From positions 1 to 15,238 of the forward strand of contig JAWOJB010000102.1 of assembly GCA_046484325.1 (NCBI GenBank): DNA of 15,238 nt. Direction: 5' to 3'. The first letter of the stretch is position 1; each line of letters starts with the position of its first letter. Shown piece after piece: positions 1 to 7,373 of this stretch. The notes beneath the pieces are model-generated. The model was not told the origin of the DNA. It did no database searches and saw nothing but the letters and a program-made list of their open reading frames with translations. The translations under genes and the position numbers were made by a program. This DNA is from JAWOJB01 sp046484325. Its GTDB lineage: Bacteria > Actinomycetota > Acidimicrobiia > Spongiisociales > ZC4RG35.

Positions 1-165
1 GATTGGATTTCAACCATCATACCCAATTCCTCTACCGCGGAGAAACAGCAGGGCGCAATTTTACCCCACTGGAGTTTACGAGGCGCAGGCAATTTGGTGG
101 CAGCACAGCCACCTGGTTCGGGAGATGCCACCCGCTCGATCAATCGGATTACGAAAAAAGGCCGG
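1..165. other. AT-richer segment of foreign character at the window edge
   Basis: Roughly the first 165 bases are close to 50% GC, against about 70% in the rest of the window, and contain runs such as cgcaattttacc and acgaaaaaagg. The change coincides with the point where the DUF1116 protein stops matching its family. A perfect 6-bp inverted repeat, GGTGGC-agcaca-GCCACC, lies at 96-113. No recognisable gene is seen on either strand. It could be the edge of a mobile element or a chimeric contig end; I cannot decide which. Confidence 0.45.
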
Positions 166-1430
166 ACGACCAGGGCCGCATCGATGCCCACGGGCGTGCC
201 ACGGAATTCGAGCATGGGTATCTGATAGGCAGGGTGCTCCCCGAGCGTGATCTCGTACATGGCGAGGGTCCGCCGAACCGCCCCGGCCGCCGACCCCCCC
301 ACGAAACCGACGATCGCCGGTGCCGCCGCCATCGCGAACCCCCCCAACCCGACCGTCTCGGTGATCGTCGAGTCACCGATGTCGGGGCTGGCATCGCCCT
401 CCGTGAACGACCCCAGGTAGAGGCCCTCCACGGGCGGGGCGGGGGCGGTGAACCACGTGTCGCCGGTGCCCGACAGGCGGATGCCGAACTCGGTGCCGTT
501 GCGGGCCATCACGGTCACCAGGCTCGAGGCGTCCACCCCCGAGGCGGCGTCCGAACCGAGCTTCCCGGCGGCCATCACGAGATTGAGCATGAAGTGGTCG
601 TTGCCGTTGATGAACTCGAAGACCGCCCGCCGCCGATCCGGAGGCGATCCCTGTTCGTCGATCAGCGCTGCGCCGATCTCGCGCAGGAAGAGCGAGGTCA
701 CCGCCCGGTTGCGATTGTGCCCGTCGTCCCCCATCTGCAGGGCCTGGGCGATCAGGGAGCGGAGGTCGATCGGCCCCCGGCTGCGAAGGGCCGCCCCGAG
801 CACCGGCGCGAGCACCTCCTCGATCCAGCGGAGGCGGTCGATCACCTCGGGCCCGAAGGCGCCGTAGCGCAACACCTTGCCCAGGCCCTCGTTGAGCGTG
901 GCGTACGCCACCCCGTCGCCCGCTGCGTCCTCGACGACGGCGACGGGCATGGATGGTGAGATCACCCCGGCCATCGGACCCACCGACGCGTGGTGGTGGC
1001 ACGGCGAGAGCTCGATCTCGCCGCGGGCGGCCCTGGCCTCTGCCTCCTCCTGGGTTCGGGCGAGTCCCTCGTACAGCAATGCACCGATCAGCGCACCCCG
1101 CATCGGACCGGAGGCGTCGTCCCAGGCGAGCGGAGGCCCGGCGTGCAAGAAGGTCCGTTCGGTCATCCCGGGTACCACCTCGAGCGCAACCCCCACGTCG
1201 ACGAGGTGCGGGCGGACGGCCAGCATCCGATCGAGGGCCACGGTGTTGGCCTCGTGGGTGCGCCCCGCCGCCGCCAGGCGCCCCAGCGCCCCCTCGGTTC
1301 CGTCCACGGGTGGACGCCAGTCGGTCCGCGCCACCCGGGCGCCCTGCTGCTCGATGGCGTCGGCGAGGAGATCGGGCCCGGCCGCCACCACCACCGGCTC
1401 TGAGTCGAGGAGGTCCTGGAGATCGATCAT
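1..1430 (-). CDS. DUF1116 protein (AllG/YlbE-like), partial, altered 3' end
   Basis: Probable subunit of an FdrA-type carbamoyltransferase; E. coli AllG (YlbE) is the family reference. The start is the ATG at 1430, which overlaps the fdrA-like stop as ATGA, with AGAGGA about 10 bases upstream. Family hallmarks are visible: SPCHHHASVGPMAGV (about residues 142-156), NEGLGKVLRYG, QMGDDGHNRNRA, NGNDHFMLNLVMAAGK and MARNGTEFGIRLSG. The frame stays open to the window edge (476 codons). The family normally ends with a stretch resembling INTGIAH...GVGQIGAG, but after GIDAALVV (near base 165) the sequence becomes RPFFVIRLIERV and then an unrelated low-GC tail. The natural C-terminus therefore looks lost or replaced, by rearrangement or by a chimeric contig end. 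The family assignment of the body is firm; whether the gene works is unknown. Confidence 0.85.
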   Translation of the reverse strand, partial: MIDLQDLLDSEPVVVAAGPDLLADAIEQQGARVARTDWRPPVDGTEGALGRLAAAGRTHEANTVALDRMLAVRPHLVDVGVALEVVPGMTERTFLHAGPPLAWDDASGPMRGALIGALLYEGLARTQEEAEARAARGEIELSPCHHHASVGPMAGVISPSMPVAVVEDAAGDGVAYATLNEGLGKVLRYGAFGPEVIDRLRWIEEVLAPVLGAALRSRGPIDLRSLIAQALQMGDDGHNRNRAVTSLFLREIGAALIDEQGSPPDRRRAVFEFINGNDHFMLNLVMAAGKLGSDAASGVDASSLVTVMARNGTEFGIRLSGTGDTWFTAPAPPVEGLYLGSFTEGDASPDIGDSTITETVGLGGFAMAAAPAIVGFVGGSAAGAVRRTLAMYEITLGEHPAYQIPMLEFRGTPVGIDAALVVRPFFVIRLIERVASPEPGGCAATKLPAPRKLQWGKIAPCCFSAVEELGMMVEIQ

Positions 1431-2869
1431 GCGAGTGTGTCCTCTCTGCCGATGCCCCGCCCCAGCCGGGCGGCATGGCGGGCTGCGGCGGCATTCGACA
1501 GCCACACCGACGCCCCCGCCTGGTTGAGGACCGAGGCCTGGCCATCCCGGCCTTGGGGATCGCCCCGAGTCCCACACAACGACACGACCGCCGCCGCACC
1601 CCGGTCGACCGACCGGCGGATCACCGGCGCCAGCTCGGAGGCGGGGTCGGGGTTGGCGCCATAACCGAGCACGACATCCAGGAGAATCACACCGACCGAT
1701 TCGTCCCCGGCCGCCTGGTCGAGCCGACCGATGCGAACCGTCTGGTCGATCATGGGATGCGCTCTCCCGCGGGTGTAGGTGTCATCGCCGTAATCCACGA
1801 ACGTGTGACCGGCGTCGCCCTCGTGTGCGCCGATCGGGCCCAGCTCCGGGGCGGCGACGAATCTCGCCTCCTCGGCCAGCGTGCCTCCCGAGAACACGCC
1901 TCGCACCGAACCGGGCCGGTGCCCGCCCTGCGGAGCCTCCCACGACGCATACCCGCGGTGCGAGACACCCAGCAGAGCGAGGACCTCTCCTGCTCCCTGC
2001 TCGAGGGTGGTCTCCCCCATGAAGCTCACGACCACGGGCTTGGTGCAGGCCGCGGCCCGCCGTCGGATCGCCTCGGCGATGCCGGGCGCAGGAGGCTTGG
2101 AGACGACGGCGATGATCTCGGTGCCGGGGTCGGCGTCGAGGGCATCCAGGCCCTGGAGGGTCGACGTGGCCCCGACCGCCTCGGACAGGTCGCGACTGCC
2201 GGTGCCGATCGCATGCCGGACACCGACCCCGGCGTCGTCGAGCAGACAGCACAGCTGCTGGATCCCCGTGCCCGCCGCCCCGACGATGCCAACCGGCCCT
2301 GGACTGATCACATTGGTGAACCCCAGACCGACTCCACCGACGATTGCGGTGCCGCAGTCGGGTCCCATCACGAGCAGACCGTGACGGGCACCATGCTCCT
2401 TGAGCCGCACCTCCTGCTCGACCGCCACGTTGTCGCTGAAGATCATCACGTGGAGCCCGTGTTCGAGCGCGTCCATCGCCTCGACGAACGCGTGCTCACC
2501 AGGGACCGAGATGAGGGCGATCCGGCCACCGCTCGCTCGGGCAGCGGTCCCGATCGTCCTCGGCTCGGGCGCCTCCAACCCCTCCGTATCCGCCCGTCGC
2601 GCCGTCAGGGCATCTTCGAGGACACGCCGTGCCTCGTCTATCGCCTCCTCGGTCTCGGCCCGCACCGCGACCATGAGATCGTTGGGTCCGGCATCCGACA
2701 CCGCCGACCCGTCGAAGCCCATGCCGTGGAGGAGCTCCAGATTGAGCTCGGTGGCCATGGCGACGAGGGCCTCGGCCACCCCGGGAACCCCTTGCAGTGA
2801 CCGACTGGCCTGCATCAGGCGCACCGAGTCGTGGTAGCGGCCGCGATGCACCTCGACTCGCGAGATCAT
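1427..2869 (-). CDS. fdrA: FdrA-like acyl-CoA synthetase-fold protein (AllF-like)
   Basis: FdrA family, with folds like succinyl-CoA synthetase alpha; in E. coli AllF (FdrA) works with AllG and AllH as oxamate carbamoyltransferase. 480 residues, somewhat shorter than E. coli FdrA (about 555). The N-terminus has the family's RGRYHDSVRLM...GVPGV pattern. GPDCGTAIVGGVGLGF starts at residue 169, a glycine-rich loop GIVGAAGTGIQQ at 194, and GTGSRDLSE at 222. The C-terminal domain carries LDVVLGYGANPDP and a GTRGDPQ motif. The ATG at 2869 overlaps the DUF2877 stop (ATGA) and has AAGGAGG six bases upstream, and the stop overlaps the next ATG, so the genes are translationally coupled. The cytoplasmic role proposed here is phosphorolysis of an acylurea; the substrate is inferred from context only. 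Confidence 0.9.
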   Translation of the reverse strand: MISRVEVHRGRYHDSVRLMQASRSLQGVPGVAEALVAMATELNLELLHGMGFDGSAVSDAGPNDLMVAVRAETEEAIDEARRVLEDALTARRADTEGLEAPEPRTIGTAARASGGRIALISVPGEHAFVEAMDALEHGLHVMIFSDNVAVEQEVRLKEHGARHGLLVMGPDCGTAIVGGVGLGFTNVISPGPVGIVGAAGTGIQQLCCLLDDAGVGVRHAIGTGSRDLSEAVGATSTLQGLDALDADPGTEIIAVVSKPPAPGIAEAIRRRAAACTKPVVVSFMGETTLEQGAGEVLALLGVSHRGYASWEAPQGGHRPGSVRGVFSGGTLAEEARFVAAPELGPIGAHEGDAGHTFVDYGDDTYTRGRAHPMIDQTVRIGRLDQAAGDESVGVILLDVVLGYGANPDPASELAPVIRRSVDRGAAAVVSLCGTRGDPQGRDGQASVLNQAGASVWLSNAAAARHAARLGRGIGREDTLA

Positions 2870-3711
2870 GCAAAGCCTCCTTGGGCGAGTACCAGGGCTC
2901 CCCCCACCATGCCGGCGGCGAGCGCCGGCCCCGAGCTGTGACCGACCGCCGAGAGTCGGAAGTGGGCGGCCCTGACATCGCCCCGACCGGCCAGCGCCCG
3001 AGCGAACGCTGCTGCAGGCTCGGCCAGCTCGCCGTGAATCGCATGGCGGATGAGCGTCGCCGACAATGCGGTGGTACGGGCCTTGGCGAGGGCGACGAGT
3101 CGACCCTCGGACTCCTCGAGCGGCGCCGCCGCCCCGGCCTGGCCGCAGGCCGGGGCGAGGATCCGGACAGACGCGAGTGCGCCCGCCAGGACATCGTCGG
3201 ACTCCGGCGTCAGCCCGGGGCCGCGTCCGAGCATCCTTCGAGCCGCCTCCAGCAGCTCGGCGGCGCTCCGGTGGAGAAGGGCGGCCATGACGGGCCCCGA
3301 GTCCACCCCCGGGACCTCGGAAGGCAGGCCCCGGACCCGCCCGGTCAGCGCAGGTGCCGAGATCGCCGGGACCGACGGGCTCGGGCTCCAGTGCCGGACG
3401 ATCTCGACGACCAGCCCCGGCATGGTGATGCGGCGGCCCTCGAACACCACGTCGTCGCCCGGACCGACCCTGCCGAACGGCTGGTCGGACGCAGGCGCTC
3501 CGATCGCGACACCGTTCGGGAGCCGGATGGCGTCCCTGGCCGAGACGACGACGACCTCCGACCCGACCGATACCCACACGGCGTACGCAGAGGATCCGAT
3601 CACGTGGCCCCGGATTCCTCCGCCTAGGGCCTCCCCGATGGCGGAGCTGGCCACGGCCGGCACCCGCACCGGTGCCGGCAAAGGCCGAGCCAGGAGGCCA
3701 GTCGAACCCAT
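2866..3711 (-). CDS. DUF2877 protein (AllH/YlbF-like)
   Basis: 281-residue member of DUF2877, the family of E. coli AllH (YlbF), third component of the oxamate carbamoyltransferase set. The hallmark is MLGRGPGLTPESDDVLAGAL in the middle of the protein, matching the family pattern GxGPGLTPxGDDxLxG. The N-terminal half is beta-rich with an alanine/valine-rich strand region (SSAYAVWVSVGSEVVVVSA), and the C-terminal half is helical. No signal peptide or membrane segment is seen, so it should be cytoplasmic. It starts only 3 bp after the amidohydrolase stop and has no clear ribosome binding site, which points to translational coupling. Its stop overlaps the FdrA start. The family is clear; its precise biochemical contribution is not known to me. 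Confidence 0.85.
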   Translation of the reverse strand: MGSTGLLARPLPAPVRVPAVASSAIGEALGGGIRGHVIGSSAYAVWVSVGSEVVVVSARDAIRLPNGVAIGAPASDQPFGRVGPGDDVVFEGRRITMPGLVVEIVRHWSPSPSVPAISAPALTGRVRGLPSEVPGVDSGPVMAALLHRSAAELLEAARRMLGRGPGLTPESDDVLAGALASVRILAPACGQAGAAAPLEESEGRLVALAKARTTALSATLIRHAIHGELAEPAAAFARALAGRGDVRAAHFRLSAVGHSSGPALAAGMVGGALVLAQGGFA

Positions 3712-3714
3712 CGC

Positions 3715-4812
3715 CTACCCGAGAGCGACGATGGCGGCCACGGGGCCCCCGCCGGAGGGGCCTTGATGGAGAGCTGCGACCGACACGAAAACCGCCGGGT
3801 CGTCCACGGCGGCCGCCACGACGCCCCCCACCGCCCCCTTGATGTGCCGGTGATGGTGGACGTCCGAGTCGTCGAGCGACACCTGCCGACGTCCCCTCAA
3901 CCGCGACGTGGGATCGGCCTCACACTTCACGAAGATGTTCACCACCCGGCCCGCCACGTCTTCGGGGCGTGGGCGCTCGGGCAGGTCGAGCCCGGCGGAT
4001 CGGATGGCCCGGTACACGCCGTCCTGATCGAGGGCGTCCTTCATCACGTCGTGGCCGATCCGGTACCGGCCGCCTGCCCCCCGTACGTTGCCGACCACGA
4101 CGGTCTGCGCCTGGTCGAGTTCGACGCCCGACGAGCACGAGGCGACCGAGGAGTAGAGGCCCAGGTCGTGGCCGATCTGCTCGGGTGCTGGCATGTCGAT
4201 CTCGCCCAGGGCCACGGCGATCCCCAGGGCGGAGGTCCCGTTCGAGACATTCATCGACTCGAGCGGATCTTCGGTGAACACCGTGTGCCCCCGTGACTTG
4301 GCATCGTTGATGGTCTCCATCACGAGGAGCGGGGTCTTCGTCTGGACGTAGTGCACGTCCCCGGGATCCTCGATTCCCGCCGCCTCCATGGCCCGCCGCA
4401 CCCCTTCGGCGACCTTCTCGACCATGGCGGGACGGCCGATGTCCTCGGGGAGGATCACGTCGCTCATCGCGTAGCCAACGGCAAGTCGCGGCTCATCCGA
4501 TGCCGGCCCGCTGTCGTCGACACGGGCGAAGATGGTCGCGTGCGGGCAGAGGATGCCGTCGGTCCCGCCGGACCACACCATCGGGATCTCCGACACCTCG
4601 GCCGCCGACCTCGTGCCCTTCGCGAGGAGGACCCTCCGGAAGGCCTGATCCGCCAGGATCCGGGTGAAGTCGTTCACACCGCCGTTGCCCTCGGTCTTGC
4701 CGACGATGGCGATCACGCCGTCGGCCGGGAAGGCTCCCTCGTCGATCAGCCGCTCCATCCCCGACGCGTCACTGACGCTCTCGAGAACGACCTTGCGTAC
4801 CTCGATGGCCAT
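3715..4812 (-). CDS. Ring-opening amidohydrolase (cyanuric acid hydrolase/barbiturase family)
   Basis: Family AtzD/TrzD/barbiturase: cytoplasmic enzymes that hydrolyse a ring amide of cyanuric acid (to 1-carboxybiuret) or barbituric acid (to ureidomalonate). 365 residues, the usual length, built from three repeats each with a Lys-Ser pair. Visible motifs are GKTEGNGGVNDFTR (K39), WSGGTDG (S81), VHYVQTKTPLL (K159), SNGTSALG (S194), CSSGVELDQ (S227/S228), VKCEADPTSRLRGRR (K296) and VSVAALHQGPSGGGPVAAI (S344). In the third repeat the usual Ser-Gly-Gly appears as S344-Val-Ala, so the substrate pocket may differ. The ATG has GGGAGG upstream. It is the first gene of the operon with the AllF/G/H-like genes. 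Cyanurate versus barbiturate cannot be decided by eye, and another cyclic ureide is possible. Confidence 0.9.
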   Translation of the reverse strand: MAIEVRKVVLESVSDASGMERLIDEGAFPADGVIAIVGKTEGNGGVNDFTRILADQAFRRVLLAKGTRSAAEVSEIPMVWSGGTDGILCPHATIFARVDDSGPASDEPRLAVGYAMSDVILPEDIGRPAMVEKVAEGVRRAMEAAGIEDPGDVHYVQTKTPLLVMETINDAKSRGHTVFTEDPLESMNVSNGTSALGIAVALGEIDMPAPEQIGHDLGLYSSVASCSSGVELDQAQTVVVGNVRGAGGRYRIGHDVMKDALDQDGVYRAIRSAGLDLPERPRPEDVAGRVVNIFVKCEADPTSRLRGRRQVSLDDSDVHHHRHIKGAVGGVVAAAVDDPAVFVSVAALHQGPSGGGPVAAIVALG

Positions 4813-4830
4813 CGCCGCTCCCTCCCTGGG

Positions 4831-4851
4831 TCGCCGGACGACCGCCGGCGA
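4831..4851 (-). promoter_or_regulatory. Hairpin in leader of the amidohydrolase operon
   Basis: A perfect 7-bp inverted repeat (TCGCCGG/CCGGCGA) with a 7-base loop lies 18-38 bases upstream of the amidohydrolase ATG, just before its ribosome binding site. It may affect leader folding. In DNA this GC-rich, short repeats also arise by chance. Confidence 0.25.
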
Positions 4852-4867
4852 TGCCCGGCGGCACGAG

Positions 4868-4930
4868 GATCCGATTGTGCATAAATATCTTGGCGGACAG
4901 TAGGGGCGAATTCCCTAGGTGACGCCTAGT
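4868..4930. promoter_or_regulatory. Divergent promoter/operator region
   Basis: This is the only AT-rich patch in the 186-bp divergent gap between the amidohydrolase operon and the alcohol dehydrogenase. It contains TTGTGCATAAATATCTTG (from 4875) and an inverted repeat CTAGG-tgacg-CCTAG at 4915-4929. Read on the minus strand, TATTTA or TACTGT could serve as a -10 element for the operon. The inverted repeat is a candidate operator. No regulator gene lies in the window, so the assignment is inference. Confidence 0.35.
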
Positions 4931-4985
4931 CCGACCCTTCGTGGACCGAGGAGGCCCGGCCCTGGGCTCGGGCATCGCAACCCCC

Positions 4986-4991
4986 TACCGT
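4986..4991 (+). promoter_or_regulatory. -10 element TACCGT of a leaderless promoter
   Basis: TACCGT fits the actinobacterial TAnnnT -10 consensus and ends seven bases before the alcohol dehydrogenase ATG, so transcription would start at or next to the start codon. No Shine-Dalgarno sequence precedes the gene. No convincing -35 element is visible. Confidence 0.5.
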
Positions 4992-4998
4992 CCCGGTC

Positions 4999-6030
4999 AT
5001 GCACGCGCTTCGACTGCACCGGTCCGCGGCCATCGGCACCGCGCCCCTCGTGGTCGAGGAGTCCCCCGACCCCCTCCCGGCACCCGGAGAGCTGCTGATC
5101 GAGGTGGGCGCCTGCGGCGTGTGCCGGACCGACCTCCAACTGGTCGAGGGCGATCTGGTGTCCCGCCGCCTCCCGATCGTCCCCGGACACCAGGCCGTGG
5201 GCCGGGTGAGGGCTCTCGGCGAGGGGGCGACCGGCTGGGAGTTGGGAGACCGGGCCGGAATCGGCTGGCTGGCGTCGACCTGCGGATCATGCCGGTTCTG
5301 TCGCTCGCATCGAGAGAACCTGTGCGAGGCGGCTGCCTTCACCGGCTGGGACTGCGACGGTGGGTTCGCCACCCACGCCACGGTCCGAGCCGAGTTCGCG
5401 CTGCGCCTCCCCGAAGGGCCGTCCGACCTCGACCTCGCCCCGCTGCTCTGCGGCGGCGTCATCGGCTACCGGGCGTTGAAGGTGTCGGGGATCGAGCCCG
5501 GGGGCCGGCTCGGGCTGTACGGGTTCGGGGCATCTGCGCTGCTGACGATCCAGGTGGCCGTCCACTGGGACTGCGAGGTGTTCGTGGTGACCCGCTCCGA
5601 GGACGAGCGGCGTCGCGCCCGGGAGCTGGGGGCCGTGTGGACCGGCTCATACGACGACGCTCCGCCCGTTCCGCTGACGGCCGCGATCACCTTCGCCCCC
5701 GCAGGGTGGGTCGTCGTCAAGGCCCTGGAGGCCCTCGATCGGGGTGGCATCGTGGCCGTCAACGCCATCCACCTCGACCGCATCCCGAAGTTCTCGTATG
5801 ACTCGCTGTGGCTGGAACGGCAGATCCGGAGCGTCGCCAACTTCACGCGAGGGGACGCCGCCGAGTTCCTCGACCTGGCGGCCCGCATCCCCGTCCGGAC
5901 CGCCGTCGATCCACGTCCCCTCGAGGATGCAAACCAGGCACTCGCCGACCTGCAGGCGGGGGAGGTGCGGGGCGCCGCCGTGCTCGTGACCCGGGAACCG
6001 GATAGGACCTCCCGGACGTCGAAGCCCTGA
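4999..6030 (+). CDS. Zinc-dependent alcohol dehydrogenase family protein
   Basis: Medium-chain, zinc-dependent NAD(P)-linked alcohol/aldehyde oxidoreductase, cytoplasmic, 343 residues. Catalytic zinc ligands are visible as C42 (GVCRTD), H64 (PGHQAVG) and C151 (LLCGG). The structural zinc lobe has four cysteines at 95, 98, 101 and 109 (CGSCRFC...C). The nucleotide-binding loop is LGLYGFGASA at about 171-180. The residue after H64 is Gln rather than the more common Glu, as I recall from some subfamilies. The ATG at 4999 has no Shine-Dalgarno but has TACCGT seven bases before it. The serpin gene begins 12 bp after its stop, so the two are probably co-transcribed. The natural substrate cannot be told. 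It is divergent from the ring-opening operon, and a shared pathway is possible but unproven. Confidence 0.88.
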   Translation: MHALRLHRSAAIGTAPLVVEESPDPLPAPGELLIEVGACGVCRTDLQLVEGDLVSRRLPIVPGHQAVGRVRALGEGATGWELGDRAGIGWLASTCGSCRFCRSHRENLCEAAAFTGWDCDGGFATHATVRAEFALRLPEGPSDLDLAPLLCGGVIGYRALKVSGIEPGGRLGLYGFGASALLTIQVAVHWDCEVFVVTRSEDERRRARELGAVWTGSYDDAPPVPLTAAITFAPAGWVVVKALEALDRGGIVAVNAIHLDRIPKFSYDSLWLERQIRSVANFTRGDAAEFLDLAARIPVRTAVDPRPLEDANQALADLQAGEVRGAAVLVTREPDRTSRTSKP

Positions 6031-6036
6031 AGGAGG
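6031..6036 (+). promoter_or_regulatory. Strong ribosome binding site of the serpin gene
   Basis: AGGAGG lies immediately after the alcohol dehydrogenase TGA and six bases before the serpin ATG. It fixes the start and indicates translation from a shared transcript. Confidence 0.7.
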
Positions 6037-6042
6037 ACACCT

Positions 6043-7326
6043 ATGCCCAAGCTCGCCATCGCCCTGCTGCTCGCGCTCGCCCTGACCGCCGCCGCGTGCG
6101 CCTCGGCGCCCGCCGCTGCGATCGAGACCCTCGAAGGGGACGCTCCGTTCGACGTGTCCGGCGCCCCGGAGCCGGACGTCGCCGCGATCGTCGACGCCGA
6201 CACCCGGTTCGCTCTCGACCTCCTCGCTCTCACGGCCGATGGCGGGAACACGTTCCTGTCGCCCCTCTCGATCACCACCGCCCTCGGCATGACCTCCGCC
6301 GGAGCTCGCGGGGAGACGCGGGCCGAGATGGCCCGGGTGCTCCACGAAACGCTCGCCGACGAGCGGCTCCACCCGGCCCGGGGGGCGTTGCTGGCCGAGG
6401 TCAACGCCGTCGACCCCCTCCCCGACGACGCCGACGGCGAACCGCTCACGTTGCGAGCCGTGAACTCCGTCTGGCTCCAGCAGGGCTATCCGGTGCTCTC
6501 GGGCTACCTCGACGTCCTCTCGTCGTCGTACAACGCCCCCGCCTATGCCGTGGACTTCGTGGGCGACACCGAGGCGGCGCGGCGATCGATCAACGAGTGG
6601 GTGTCCGAGCAGACGGAGGAGCGAATCGATGAGATGCTCCCCGAGGGCAGCGTCTCCGAGCTCACCAGGCTCGTGCTCACGAATGCGGTCTACTTCCTCG
6701 GGAGCTGGATGGATCCCTTCGACCCCGCTGCCACCGTCGACGAGCCGTTCACGCCCTCCGACGGGTCGGCCGTCACCGTTCCGTTCATGCACCGGGGCGG
6801 TGAGCTGCCCTACCTGGCCGGCGATGGCTTCCAGGCGGTGCGGCTGCCCTACTGGGGAGGCGCCTCGATGGTGCTGATGCTCCCCGAGGGCAGCCCGCAG
6901 GATCTGCTGGCCATGCTCGATGTCGCCGACCTGTCCGCCATCGACCAGGCCCCGCGCACGCCGTTCGCGGATCTCGCCCTGCCCCGGTTCGAGTTCGAGT
7001 CCGACCTCGGGCTCAACGACGCTCTCCGCGAACTGGGGATGGCCACCGCCTTCGAACCACCTTCGGGTGACGCCGGCGCCGACTTCACCGGCATCACCGA
7101 GGTGCGGGAACTCTTCGTCTCCGACGTCCTCCACAAGGCCTTCGTGTCGGTGGACGAGGCGGGGACGGAGGCGGCCGCCGCCACCGCGGTGGTGATCGGC
7201 GTGACCTCGGCCCCGATCGGCGAGCCCATTGAGCTGCGCTTCGACCGGCCGTTCGTGTTCTTCATCGAGCACGATGCCACCGGGGCCATCCTCTTCGCGG
7301 GCGTGGTCGAGAACCCGGCGGGGTGA
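6043..7326 (+). CDS. Serpin-family protease inhibitor, putative lipoprotein
   Basis: Serpins trap serine or cysteine proteases by a suicide mechanism in which the reactive-centre loop inserts into a beta sheet. 427 residues, full length. Residues 1-19 form a signal peptide ending TAAAC, a weak lipobox with C19 as the possible lipid-bearing cysteine, so the protein is likely exported and membrane-anchored. Serpin landmarks are NTFLSPLSITTALGMTSAGA, LTNAVYFLGSW, VPFMHR, DVLHKAFVSVDEAGTEAAAATAV (hinge) and DRPFVFFIEH. The hinge is rich in small residues, as in inhibitory serpins. Counting from E372 as P17 puts P1-P1' at T388-S389, but about four extra residues precede DRPFVF compared with alpha-1-antitrypsin, so the cleavage site is uncertain. 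It probably protects the cell against its own or foreign proteases. Confidence 0.92.
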   Translation: MPKLAIALLLALALTAAACASAPAAAIETLEGDAPFDVSGAPEPDVAAIVDADTRFALDLLALTADGGNTFLSPLSITTALGMTSAGARGETRAEMARVLHETLADERLHPARGALLAEVNAVDPLPDDADGEPLTLRAVNSVWLQQGYPVLSGYLDVLSSSYNAPAYAVDFVGDTEAARRSINEWVSEQTEERIDEMLPEGSVSELTRLVLTNAVYFLGSWMDPFDPAATVDEPFTPSDGSAVTVPFMHRGGELPYLAGDGFQAVRLPYWGGASMVLMLPEGSPQDLLAMLDVADLSAIDQAPRTPFADLALPRFEFESDLGLNDALRELGMATAFEPPSGDAGADFTGITEVRELFVSDVLHKAFVSVDEAGTEAAAATAVVIGVTSAPIGEPIELRFDRPFVFFIEHDATGAILFAGVVENPAG

Positions 7327-7367
7327 GGGCCGGTCGCAACGAGCGCAGACACGGAACGTCGTCGATC

Positions 7368-7373
7368 TAGGGT
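7368..7373 (+). promoter_or_regulatory. Possible -10 element TAGGGT
   Basis: TAGGGT fits TAnnnT and lies 42 bases beyond the serpin stop. Transcription starting seven bases downstream would begin at an ATC codon (7381) inside the small reading frame starting at 7372. Supported only by motif and spacing. Confidence 0.3.

Noticed and set aside
953..2800. Plus-strand open frame of 615 codons
   Set aside because: Antisense to the DUF1116 and FdrA genes, Arg/Pro-rich, with no recognisable domain.
1427..3577. Longer FdrA protein starting upstream of 2869
   Set aside because: The upstream part is an out-of-frame reading of the DUF2877 gene. The ATG at 2869 has AAGGAGG at ideal spacing and the family N-terminus begins there.
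5647..7272. Minus-strand open frame of 541 codons
   Set aside because: Antisense to the alcohol dehydrogenase and serpin genes; low-complexity Gly/Glu/Arg/Val sequence, so an antisense shadow.
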